From assembly GCA_034440575.1 (NCBI GenBank), contig JAOTOL010000419.1, forward strand, positions 1 through 64,000: a DNA stretch of 64,000 nucleotides, written 5' to 3'. How positions within the stretch are numbered: the first letter of the stretch is position 1; every line of letters starts with the position of its first letter. The notes beneath the pieces were generated by a model. The model was not told the origin of the DNA. It ran no database searches and worked only from the letters and a program-made list of their open reading frames with translations. A program made the translations under genes and the position numbers. Positions 32,481 through 43,014 of this stretch are shown here, in pieces. The stretch comes from Imbricaverruca yamaguchii. Its lineage: Eukaryota > Arthropoda > Thecostraca > Neoverrucidae.

Positions 32481-34789
32481 ACTAGCGTCTAAGGACGAAT
32501 GCAGTGTCTGCCCACCACAACCAGAAAGTCCATGAGGAGGCCACTCATCTCTGATTACCCAAGTTTTCATGCTGTACCCTGTTTGCGATAAATTCACCGC
32601 CCGCAAAGAACCGCTTGGAAACAGCATATAAACCGCTTGCAACCGTCTGTAAACCGCCCATGAACCATTGCAATGCATGTACGTAAACAGCACCCGAGGA
32701 ATGCTCCTAGAAGAATCACTCGCCTACTAATATAATGGAGAATACGCATTTCAAGGAAGGATTTTTCGGAAATTTGGCCTGAGTGAGAAAAATGAATGCG
32801 ATTTTCGGAATCGGCGTCAGAAACTGACCCAAGAACAGCAGACATATATTCGAACTTTAAAATAACGCAGACCAGTAAAATAGCTTTACAATATGGAGAT
32901 GGTGCTTCACCAGCTCTTTAATGGATCAATGTGAAATATATTACCAAAACCTACTTTAAACCACACAATACAATAGGGATCCTCATTCCTTCTTTAATTT
33001 TGCTGATATCGAACGATCAAGCTCGAAAAACCTTTGAGGATAACTTCGGATTTTAAGTTTCAAGATATCCTAAGTATGCCTAGTCTAATGATTTGTTCTA
33101 TTATAATGAACAAAATTAATTGGCAACACATTTGTATTTCAAATCCTACTATGGTAAAGCTCATTTAGGCCGGAATCTGAATCAGGGCTTAGGCCGGAAT
33201 CTGCCTCCCCCCCTCCCTCCTTCCTTCTGGGATCACAGAATCCATTGGGCCGATTTCACAACTTGAGATCTAAAACGAATTCTACTGGTCTTAACTTACA
33301 CCATATCATTTAGAATGTCAAAATAGTACCATTTTCCTCGATGACCAGGTCAGGAGATTAAAAAAAAATTGGAACTTGTGGAACAAAATACCATTCGGAA
33401 GTGTTTCTATTGTATGCAAGTTGTTTTGTATTGTATGCAAGTTGTTTGCAACTTGTATGCACAATTGTATGCAAGCATACAATTGGTCATAAATCATTCT
33501 TAACTATCTAAAACACCACTTCACGTCTATACATGCGCATGTAAAACAGCCAATGGAGTAACCAGGGGCCCAAGAAATAGGCATCATTTTTTTTCGTGGT
33601 TGGCTTTTATTAATAGTCCGTCCAAGTAATACCTATTATTTTGTCATTCTTACATAACATCAATACTTACTATGAGACGTTTGACCATACACATTTCCAG
33701 GAAAATAGACAATGATTCTGAGAGGGCAGAATGGGGATCCTGCTACAATCATTGGCCGTCGAAGTCTTCCGGCTCTGTCATGGCTCTTGATGCATTATTA
33801 CATTATTATATGTTGTCCTAAACTCACCGCGTCCACCCAAATTTCTGATGGCAGCATACATTTTACCACTTTTAGAAAACTGGTCACCAATTGTCTACTT
33901 ATACGTCCCTGGGACCCACCCCACAAGATTAGGCTTAAAATAAACATTTCTGTTCATAAACAAAGTAATATGAGCCATTGAATTCTAAAATATAGTCACC
34001 CGAACGAGAAAATAATAAAAACATTCACATGCTAGTCCTGTTACCAAAATTTTCACAACTCTGCCTAAGTTTCCCCCCTGATATTGGCTCCTGGAGCCGA
34101 CCGTGATATGCTTACAAAACTGAAATGGTGGCACAATTTAGAAAGAAAGAAAAAAGCTAGGAGAAATCACCAAGTTTGTCTTGTCACAAAATGTCCGGGA
34201 ACCGCAGGCAAAAAAAAAAAACAAGGGGTGGAATCCGTCCATCTGTCGTAACAGGCTTCATATAGGTCAGATGCTGCTGTTTGTATTGCATTCGCAGGAT
34301 GAGATTGCACCATTATACCATCTGTAGTTTTCATTGCAGAATTGAACAACACATTTTTCCATTTCAATACACTGTCCAGAAGCCTTAATCCCAAGGTGTC
34401 TTTTTTTCTAGAACATGTAAATTTTGCATTGGGCATTAATGCAGTTTGTCATGTGTTTTCATGTCCTTTGGCATGGAGTACCAAACGTTGCACATGACCA
34501 GTGTTAAAATAATGCTTTCTTGTTAGGTGTGGGGTGTTTGGAGAACACTGCGCACATATATACTTGTTTGAAGTGTCTTGCGAAATACCTATTTTGTGGA
34601 CACCGATATCAAAGATAAAGATACAGGTAAATATGTTTTTAACTGATGTTGCACAGCACAGCACAACACAGCACAGCACAGCACAGCACATCATACGTAA
34701 TTATAGGTCCGAGGTCCCTTTACCGGAAATTGTACTACGCGACGTGCGCATCATTAGCTTGAATCTGTTATGGCATGCTAATTGTAAAC
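32481..34789. other. Non-coding, no feature recognised
   Basis: AT-rich. It contains only short local repeats, such as ATTGTATGCAAGTTGTT variants at 33410-33485, and a CAGCA microsatellite (34652-34690). Confidence 0.5.
34652..34690. repeat. (CAGCA)n microsatellite
   Basis: Run of GCACAGCACAACACAGCACA units. Confidence 0.9.
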
Positions 34790-34930
34790 GGAGTAATACT
34801 ATTAGAAACGAGGCGTGAAGACTTCACAAGCACACCAAGAAACGTGGTGTCGATACTTCTTTGGGAAGGACTCACTGTTCAATAGGTGGTATTTTCCATC
34901 CTACTTCACCAATAACTGATTACTGCACAA
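34790..34930 (-). repeat. Dispersed repeat family R1, fragment
   Basis: Diverged match to the terminal 150 bp of the copy at 24775-25215: ATTAGAAACGAGGC, GTCGATACTTCTTTGGGAAGGA, ACTGTTCAATAG and CCAATAACTGATTACTGCAC line up in order. Confidence 0.5.
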
Positions 34931-36014
34931 GACAACTGGCACTCAACTGAGCATAACTCAATTGGAGCAGACAATGGAGTACCAAATGAGGTGGAGATAA
35001 AAGAGCACAGCCAGACGTCTTGTAATCAGCTGGGGCTAACATTTGAGAGTCAAAACTTCCAAGTGGAATCTCCTAACAGTGGCCTGCACCCAAGCCATGT
35101 ATACCAGGGGAGTGCACGATGTCCTGTTGGGGCCTCTCGTCGAGCATGGCTACTAGGGGACGGGGTTCAGTGGGGCATGTGAGGGAACCTGCAGCCAAGG
35201 ATCTTCCGTCCAGGTGGATGCCCTGCCACTGGTGGGGTTACAGCTCCCCTAGTCCTGCATGTGCAGTCTTGTCATCGTGAGAAGCAAAGAAAGCATTACC
35301 GCCGCAACCGCCTCAGTTCTTTTGTTAACGATAGGTATTCCATAGCTGAATCTGCTACCATCATAGCATTTTGCCAGTTTTGTAAGCTTTAAACATGACG
35401 CTGATACTGCACTAGTGTGCAACGGGTGCTCCTATGATACCATGTTCCACTTATTGACGGGCAAATCCGACGATAACCACCGAACGCTGGCGATGTTATC
35501 ACCATCTACCTCGAAGGTGGAGTGCTTGCCAACATCCCAACAATATTTTCGGGATTGCTAATCGAGATAGAGTGCATGTTGTGCAAAATGTAAATGAAAC
35601 ATTATGCAAAATTCCCACCGTAATCTGCCATCATTAATGTTCATGTCTTACTGACCAACGTAGTATGACGATTAAGGGCATTTCTACAATAATACAAAAT
35701 TCAATCACACCTTGTACATAAGCACATATTTTGCTGATGTCACCACGAGTCAAGGATGGAGGATTTGGTGCAAAATTTTTGAGTATTTAAATTAACTGCG
35801 TAATCTAGGAAAAAATGGACGAAGTTGGGAAAGCCAGTTGGGTGGCGGGTAGGGTCTGGGATAATTGAGTGACGTCGACGCTGGTCAATAATGGAGTGGG
35901 GGGTGTGGGCTTGCTTCACTGGGAAGAGTTGACAGACAAGAAAATATGCAAACCTCTAAAGAAAGTTTTCAGAACAAAATTTAGGTTGGCAGCAGCAGCA
36001 TCCATATGAACAAA
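34931..36014. other. Non-coding, no feature recognised
   Basis: No domain-bearing ORF or clear repeat seen. Confidence 0.4.
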
Positions 36015-36197
36015 TCAAGAAATGTTGGCCCACAAGTCTAAACTGCAACTGTCGATGGAACTGACAACTGTTGAGTGTTGTGTAGCAAGATCTGATATGT
36101 CAGCTGTCAGCTCAGCTACAATCTCAGTTGGTACTTTATTCAGAACAAATGCATGAAGGCAACGCATTTCAAGATGCTTACATGAATCCACAACCTG
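36015..36197 (-). CDS. Candidate terminal coding exon, unrecognised protein
   Basis: Behind an excellent splice acceptor (TCTGATCTTTGCAG, 36198-36211) is an open 60-codon stretch. It begins QVVDSCKHLEMRCLHAF and ends SLDLWANIS, then a stop. Composition (helical, balanced charge, few rare residues) looks protein-like, unlike the random ORFs nearby. I do not recognise the family. No upstream exon or poly(A) signal is evident, so this remains a guess from splice site plus composition. Confidence 0.4.
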   Translation of the reverse strand, partial: QVVDSCKHLEMRCLHAFVLNKVPTEIVAELTADISDLATQHSTVVSSIDSCSLDLWANIS

Positions 36198-36309
36198 CTG
36201 CAAAGATCAGATTGACATATGTAAACTTACATGCTATGTCACTTGAAGTGCTCATGTAGCGGTTAGGTGCGCGGGTGGGCGTAGTATCTGAGAAACCCAT
36301 CAGGGTAAA

Positions 36310-36690
36310 GTGTACCAAGGTAATGACAGGTAATGGAGGAAAGGTACCGTGTTAATGGTTAGGTAATGGAGAAGAGATGCCGCGATAACGGTCAGGTCAC
36401 AGAGGAGAGATACCGTGGTAGTGGTCAGGTAATGGAGGAGAGGTACCGTGGTAACGGTCAGGTCACAGAGGAGAGATATCGTGGTAGTAGTCAGGTAATG
36501 GAGGAGAGGTACCGTGGTAACGGTCAGGTCACGGAGGAGAGATACCGTGGTAGTAGTCAGGTAATGGAGGAGAGGTACTGTGGTAACGGTCAGATCACCG
36601 AGGAGAGATACCGTGGTAGTAGTCAGGTAATGGAGGAGAGGTACTGTGGTAACGGTCAGGTCACGGAGGAGAGATACCGTGGTAGTGGTC
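36310..36690. repeat. 33/66-bp minisatellite
   Basis: Higher-order repeat of two alternating 33-bp halves: GGTAATGGAGGAGAGGTACC and GGTCACGGAGGAGAGATACC, each followed by GTGGTA... About six 66-bp units. Because the unit is a multiple of 3 and free of stops, long ORFs arise on both strands (EERYRGNGQVT on plus, TVPLLHYL on minus). Confidence 0.9.
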
Positions 36691-37084
36691 GGTGTGGTTC
36701 GGATCTCACCGCTGAATGTTGAATTATCATGTTGCACGATGAACATCAATGAATCACAGCCACCAAGGCTAGCGGTCACCGTTTCCGAGGCACCGCTACG
36801 CGACCGGAGCGGGTGCGAAGAGCCGAGTGCGCTGGAGGGCACTGTAGGTCGGCTGGCACGGTGGATGGCACTCGGGTTGCACTCACGCGGCAGGGTTGAG
36901 CAGTAGCGTCGAGCACAGCAGGCTGCGAAGACGCGAGTGATAGCACTGAGCGGGTAGCGTCGGCGGATAGCGGATGGGCTGTTGCAGCAGCCATCGGGCC
37001 GGACGGTATCGGCTACGTGCCGCCATTGGGCACGGCCGTTTCCGTGACTTGCTGATACTGCGATGACAGACGAAAACTTGCCGA

Positions 37085-37480
37085 TGTTGCTGAGTCAGCC
37101 AGTGGTTTGGCTGATGTAGAAGTCAGCCAGTGGGTTGGCTAATGTTGAGAAGTCAGTCAGCGAGTCGGCTGAAGTTGTGTGGTCAGTCAGTGGTCGGCTG
37201 ATGTGATGTCGGCCGTTTCGGTGACGTCAGACGGCGAATCGACTGATGCGGTGGCGTCAGCCAGTGGGTCGGCTGATGTCTCCACGTTTTGTGAACCGGC
37301 AGATGCCGTTAAGTCAGCCAGGACGTTACACGGAGTGCCGGCGGATGATGTTGCGTCAGCCAGTGATTCGGCTGACGCTGTGACGTCGACCTCGGTGAGA
37401 GGGCTGATGCGACGTCAGCCATTGTGAGAAGTAAGCCAGAGATTCGACTGATGTTGTGGAGTCAGCCAGCGGGTCGGCTA
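37085..37480. repeat. Degenerate minisatellite (CAGTGGGTCGGCTGATG)n
   Basis: Units of about 25-60 bp built on GTCAGCCAGTGGGTCGGCTG, with many variants. Ser/Ala/Asp-rich ORFs here are by-products. Confidence 0.75.
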
Positions 37481-37584
37481 ATGTGATGCCAGACGGTGTA
37501 CCAGCTGAAGAAGAACCTTGGTTTCTTTTACGACGTATTCAACCGCTGGGTTATATAGCGTCGCCAACCTCTCACGCCGATTGG

Positions 37585-37690
37585 TCGCGGGTGAAGAATA
37601 GCTGCAGGTGAGGCTCGAACCCACAATCTTTCGATTGCGAGACGGACAATTTACCCCTAGACTACTCATCCCCTGGCTCCCCAGATCACG
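37585..37690 (-). mobile_element. tRNA-like SINE relic
   Basis: On the minus strand: A-box-like GTAGTCTAGGGGTAAAT and B-box GGTTCGAGCC with the T-arm GTGGG/CTCAC able to pair. The anticodon arm (CAATCGAAAGATTG) has an abnormal loop, so this is not a working tRNA. Downstream sequence shares GTCGTAAA with the SINE at 32006. No TSD found. Confidence 0.55.
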
Positions 37691-37699
37691 CCGGGGTCA

Positions 37700-38268
37700 C
37701 ATCACAGGCGCGGAAACGACCGGTGACACGTGCACGGGACACTTCTGGCCAACAGGCTAGTTGGCTGACAATAACATTCGGCAAGCACCATGTTGCACTC
37801 CGCTACACTCACACCTCACCCTGGCCACCCCACAACCCTCAGCCATAATCCTGGCTATGTTCATACATCCATCCCTCTCTCAAGAGCTGAGGCACTGAAG
37901 AGCTGGTGTTTTCCCATCTTTTGCAATTTTGAATGCTAATTGTTTTTGTTCTACACAAGCAAGTTTGGGCAGATCAGATTAAGGCTTTCCATGTATAAGT
38001 ATTGAAGAAAAAATTCCACAAATATTTTTTTTTTCTAAATGGGAGGCTAGGCAGTTTTATTCCACTTTAAGGTAATCCAAAAAGAAGCTTACACCCATTT
38101 TCCCTCCATTAAGCAAGCATTTTATGCTATATTACCCAACCCAAAGCCCCTTCTTTTGGTGTTCTTTCGAATGTCAACTTAAAAAGTACTTTGAGAAGGA
38201 ATGGTGTGCATGTTAAGTGCTCATGACCACTGGACTGGAAAAGGAAATTCCGAGAATTAAAAAGTACC
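37700..38268. other. Non-coding, no feature recognised
   Basis: No recognisable gene or repeat between the SINE relic and the TTAA element. Confidence 0.4.
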
Positions 38269-38272
38269 TTAA

Positions 38273-39582
38273 CACGCGCCTCGGAGGGCCTCTGAAACTT
38301 ACGCGCACTGGAGGGGGGACGTATTCCGCCCCCCCCCTCCTAAGATCTCGGCTCCCATTAAGGCTAGAGCAACGAAATTTACAGGGTGGATGGGCACAAT
38401 GGTTAACTCTGTTATGTGCAAACTTCTTGACCTCAGGTAAATATCTTCAAGGTCAAATGAGGTCAAAATAGTAAATTGTTCTGGTTTTGCGTGGCTTGGC
38501 TTGTCATTGTTATGGATCGCTGTGATTGTATTTAAATTATCCATAATTGCCATTAATGATGTTTTGGACATTACTAATGATGCAATGCATATGCCAGATC
38601 CGCCATTTGACCTCAAGTCACCTATATAGGAGCACTTTATCAGGTCATTACATGCTCCAGTTACCGGAACCGGGCTGCCCACCTGACTGCTCCTTTGGGC
38701 GGCTCGAACAATCGGTTTCGCAAGGAAAGGAGTGAAATACATGAATAAAGTATAGAAACGCCTAGACACACAATGACAAACAGTAGATTTCCGGATGTGT
38801 AGGGAATAACATGCAAAGTGACATCAATCGCATGACAGTCATTTCCATTTGTGACAACATTCCAGTTGACCAAGTTTGGTTCCATTAGTCTGTCACGATG
38901 ACTTCGGCGACCTAGCATGACTTTTAAATTATATAGCATAGCAATATGCATCAAACAAGTAGCTAGTGCTGTCAAGAACACTTCCCTTTTGCCAATATAC
39001 GGGAAGCACATCAGCGCCAATTTTTGTGGTCTGGCGGTGCGATTTTAAAAACACTTTAACGGCCCATAACTTAAAAACGTGTCGACGGATTTTCCTTTTC
39101 TTGCTTTAAACAATGCGCCGGTCATTTCTAAGTCGGTATGGAAAAAATGGCGTATATTGGCCGGTATAATATGGAGTTGTGTACGAAAAATCTGAGGGGT
39201 GGGCGGATTTCGCCCACCACCCCTCCAGGGCGTGTATTAACTTGTCATGAACTTGACCTGACTTGACCTCGGTGGCCTGACATGACTTTGAAACAATGTA
39301 GCATAACAATATACATCAAACAAGTCGCTAGTGTTGCCAAGAACACTTCCTTTTTGCCAATATACGGGAAGCGCATCAGCGCCAATATTTGTAGACTGGC
39401 GCTGATAATTATTTCTGACTTTACCGACCTCTAACTCGAAAAATCTTCGTCGATTTTCATTTCTCTTACTTTAAACAACGCGCCGTTCATTTATTAGCAG
39501 GTACACAAACAATGGTACAGCGAAAAACCGGAAGGGTGGGCGGATTTCGCCCCCGGTCCCCCCCCCCCCTCCAGGGCGCGTG
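38273..39582 (-). mobile_element. TTAA-flanked 1.31-kb element (family T1), copy 1
   Basis: Flanked by TTAA (38269-38272, 39583-39586). Termini are CACGCGCC and GGCGCGTG. It is compound: an internal TTAA at 39237-39240 separates a 964-bp part from a 342-bp part that repeats its end. It is an inverted partner of 40488-48356. Parts of the minus strand are open and similar in translation between the copies (MLGRRxHxDRLMEPN, YTSGNLL), but no transposase motif is visible. Confidence 0.75.
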
Positions 39583-39586
39583 TTAA

Positions 39587-40483
39587 GTTGCAACCTTTCT
39601 TTTATGTGATTTGAATTATGGCCTGTAATTTTAACAGGATATTCAAACAATTTTACCAATTAAACGGTTGAATCCAGTATGCTCACTGAGCCAGGAAAGA
39701 GAGTGCAGCCATACATACCACACCTTAGACACTTTGCGCCTAGAACCCATACAATCATAATTTCATACACTTAAGAAACAGTTCATGATCACTACTCCAG
39801 AAGAGAAAAGAGAAAACCCTGAATTTGAGAAAACCCTGCATTATTATGCACACAAGGTAAACAACACATACTACAAAAATAGTTTTGTTTAAGCAGCTTG
39901 AGATGCTGAAACAAAACTACATACCTACATATGTAATATTTCAACAACTGAGCAAATTCGGGAATTAAAACCTGTGGTATGATGCATGTATACCTTGCAT
40001 TTACATATCCCCTACGTACAAATAAGTAACTGAAAACAACATGACACCTGAAACCTTGCTCCACTGTTCCATAGAACCAATAATCAACCTGCAGATGCAA
40101 CAGACTCATAGGGAAGTGGTTGGAGAAATCTTGTGTTGCTGGCGCCAAAATGACTACTCACAGAAGCACGTTTTTGGGTGAGTTTACTCATATGTGGAGT
40201 TTTGAAACTCTGAGGTGGGATGCTGGGACCATGTGTTGGGGCCCTAGGTTTGGAGGGAACACTTCGTGGTAATCATTAACACAAAATATTTTGCGTTAAT
40301 CATGTTTTTTTAAGCTGGATTCCAAAAAATAGCTATGCAGTTGCTGACAATTAACCTTGTTTTAGTGGGGCTGAAAACTAATGTTAGCATTTGTGTATGC
40401 ATAAACATCTTGACAAACTAAGCCATGTCCAAAATTGTGCTGCACTAAAAAAAATGAGTTGTCCACAACCAGGTAGTATTGCT
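39587..40483. other. Spacer between inverted T1 elements
   Basis: About 900 bp with no recognised gene. A 118-codon minus-strand ORF (39792-40148) has no motif and ordinary random composition. Confidence 0.4.
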
Positions 40484-40487
40484 TTAA

Positions 40488-41664
40488 CACGCGCCCTGGA
40501 GGGGGTGAGAAATCCCCCACCCCTCCGGTTTTTCGTAGATAACTCCCGATTGTGCCGGCCGATATACGCCATTGTTTGTGTACCTGCTTAAAAATGAACG
40601 GCACGTTGTTTAAAGCAAGCGAAACGAAAATCGACCGAACATTTTTCGAGTCAGGGGTCGGTAAAGGACAAAAAAAATATCAGCGCCAGACCACAAATAT
40701 CGCCGCTGATGCGCTTCCCGAAAATTGGCAAAAATGTGTTCTTGGCAGCACTGGCGACTTGTTTGATGTATATTGTTATGCTACATTGTTTCGAAGCCAT
40801 GTCAGGTCACCAGGTCAAGTCAGGTCAAGTTCATGACAGGCTAACACACGCCCTGGAGGGGTAGAGGGCGAAATCCGCCCACCCCTCCGATTTTTCGTAC
40901 ACAACTCCATATTGTACAGCCCGATATACGCCATTATTTCCGTACCTGCTTAGGAATGACAGGCGCATTGCTTAAAGCAAGAAAAATTAAAATCGGCCGA
41001 CAAGTTTTTAAGTTATGGGCCGTTAAAGTTTTTACAAAATCGCAGCGCCAGACAACGAAAATTGATGCGCTTCCCGTATATTGGCAAAAGGGAAGTGTTC
41101 TTGACAACACTAGCGACTTGCTTGATGCATATTGTTATGCTATATAATTTAAGTCATGTTAGGTCGCCGAGGTCATCATGACAGGCTAATGGAACCAAAC
41201 TTTGCCAACTGGAATGTTGTCGTAAATGGAAATGACTGTCTTGCGATTGATGTCACCTTGCATGTTACTCCCTACACATCCGGAAATCTACTGCTTGTCA
41301 TTGTGTGCCTAAGCGTTTCTATACTTTATTCATGTATTTAACTCCCTTCACAGCCGATTGTGCCGAGCCGCCCAACGGACCCGTCAGGTGGGCAGCCCCG
41401 TTCCGGTAACTGGAGCAGGTAATGACCTGATAAAGTGCTCCCATATCGGTGACCTGAGGTCAAATGGCGGACCTGGCATATGTATTGCATCATTAGTAAT
41501 GTTCAAAACATCATTAATCCCAATTTTGGAGCATTTAAACACAATCACAGCGATCCATAACAATGACAAACCAAGCCACGCAAAACCAGAAAATTTTGCT
41601 ATTTTGACCTCATTTGACCTTGAACATATTGACCTAGTCACGAAATTTGCACACAATAGAGTTA
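40488..41664 (+). mobile_element. T1 element copy 2, left part (split by LINE C)
   Basis: Starts after TTAA (40484-40487) with CACGCGCC and has the same compound structure as copy 1. It stops at ACAATAGAGTTA (41653-41664), where LINE C is inserted. The missing end is at 48228-48356. Without the LINE the element is 1306 bp, against 1310 bp for copy 1. Confidence 0.8.
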
Positions 41665-41884
41665 GTTAGTTAGTTATTAGGGTTTTAGGGCCATCGACTA
41701 CATTGGTCATGTAGCGCCCATAACAATACAACTTACTTACACGTCGATATATCACATATCCTAGCTAGTTAAGCTTGCAGAATAATAGTTGACACAACGA
41801 ATCGTACATAAAATAAAATATGGCAACATTCAACATTTTGAACTTGGTGCATATATTACTGAAAATGCTATTTCAGAGATGTAG

Positions 41885-42910
41885 TTAAATAGTCGCCCTG
41901 ATCGAATAATATCCGATTGATTGATTATTTGGGATTAAGGGCGCATCGACTACTAAGGTCATTTTGCGCCCATAACTCTTGTAGCTGGAGAATGATACTG
42001 CAGATAAGAAGTCCATCAATCGTCCCGACTGGACAATGCTCGAGTTATCGGAGAGAATATCGCTAAGGGAATCCACCCGGTCAGACCCAAAATGACGACT
42101 ACGCTCATCAGCGTAATGAGGACACGATATCAAAACGTGGCGAACTGGTAGCGGTGTACAACATCTCGAGCACAGAGGATTGTCGCCACCGCATAGTAAA
42201 TACCCATGCGTAGCATAAGTATGCCCTATACGGAGACGGCACAATGTGACCTCTTCTTGTCGACGTTTGCGACAGGACGAGCCCCATGGCCGTAAACGCT
42301 GTTTGGTGGTTCGTAGTTTGTACGCCGACGTCGCGTCCCACACAGCCTGCCACTTGTCTAGGAGGAAGGTGGATACCTCTCGGTAGTGGTCAGTGGCGGG
42401 GAGTGGCAGTGCTCGAGAGCACGGTGCCTTTGCCGCTCGTTTCGCCGCAGCATCCGCCAACTCATTACCGGAAATGTCAACGTGGCTCGGAAGCTAACAT
42501 AGAATAACTCGTCGTCCAAGACGTTCCATATCGGTAAGACAGCTCACAATATGCCGCAGAAGGGGGTTTGGTGGATAAAACATGTTCAGGGCCATAAGAC
42601 TACTTAAAGAGTCGGTGAAAATGACATGTCGATCACCCCCAGACACTTCGATATAACAGAGAGCTTCCGCAATAGCGACAAGTTCCGACGAATACATCGA
42701 TGCGTACGTCGGGAGCGAAAACGAGCGGGAGACAGATCCACAAACAAAAGCGCTGCCAACACCGTCCTCAGTTCGAGAGCCGTCAGTATACGTGGCTATC
42801 CATTCCTGGAATGTTTCAATATGTTGAAGAGCCAGTGCACGAAATTCTGCTGGAGGGATATCGGATTTTCTGATCCTCGCAATGGATACATCCATCTCCG
42901 GTGTAATCAT
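41885..42910 (-). pseudogene. RNase H and C-terminus of LINE C ORF2 (nonsense codon)
   Basis: 42494-42910 contains ATYTDGSRT, SSELVAI and FTDSLSSL (Asp, Glu, Asp). An in-frame TAG then replaces the Trp of the conserved CWIPSHV, and the frame continues with SHVDISGNELADAA and LCRLRIGHTYATH, CSRC. The end of the reading frame (from YGRKMTL) is encoded by a nested or adjacent LINE 3'-tail, not original sequence. Otherwise well preserved. Confidence 0.85.
41919..41972 (-). mobile_element. Probable nested LINE 3'-end unit in LINE C 3' region
   Basis: GGGCGCATCGAC..TTTTGCGCCCAT with a (GATT)n tail, 250 bp inside the true 3' end of copy C. TSD not visible. It could instead be an internal duplicate of the LINE 3' end. 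Confidence 0.5.
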
Positions 42911-43014
42911 CTCCTATGGAGGGGTCTCCATGTTCTGGACTGTACGAATTCCCCGAAGCTTAATTCGACTTTCCCGCAAGAGTCTTCGAATTCGAACACC
43001 GAATGGGGCGACAC

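Noticed and set aside
36366..36722. Repeat protein QVxEERYRGNG
   Set aside because: Minisatellite with unit divisible by 3; equally open on the opposite strand.
36310..37480. CRISPR-like array
   Set aside because: Repeats are contiguous minisatellite units without unique spacers, in a eukaryotic genome.
37600..37675. Possible tRNA on the minus strand
   Set aside because: The T-arm pairs, but the anticodon loop has four bases and spacing is wrong. Called a SINE relic.
39792..40148. 118-codon minus-strand ORF
   Set aside because: No recognisable family, no splice signals, random-like composition.
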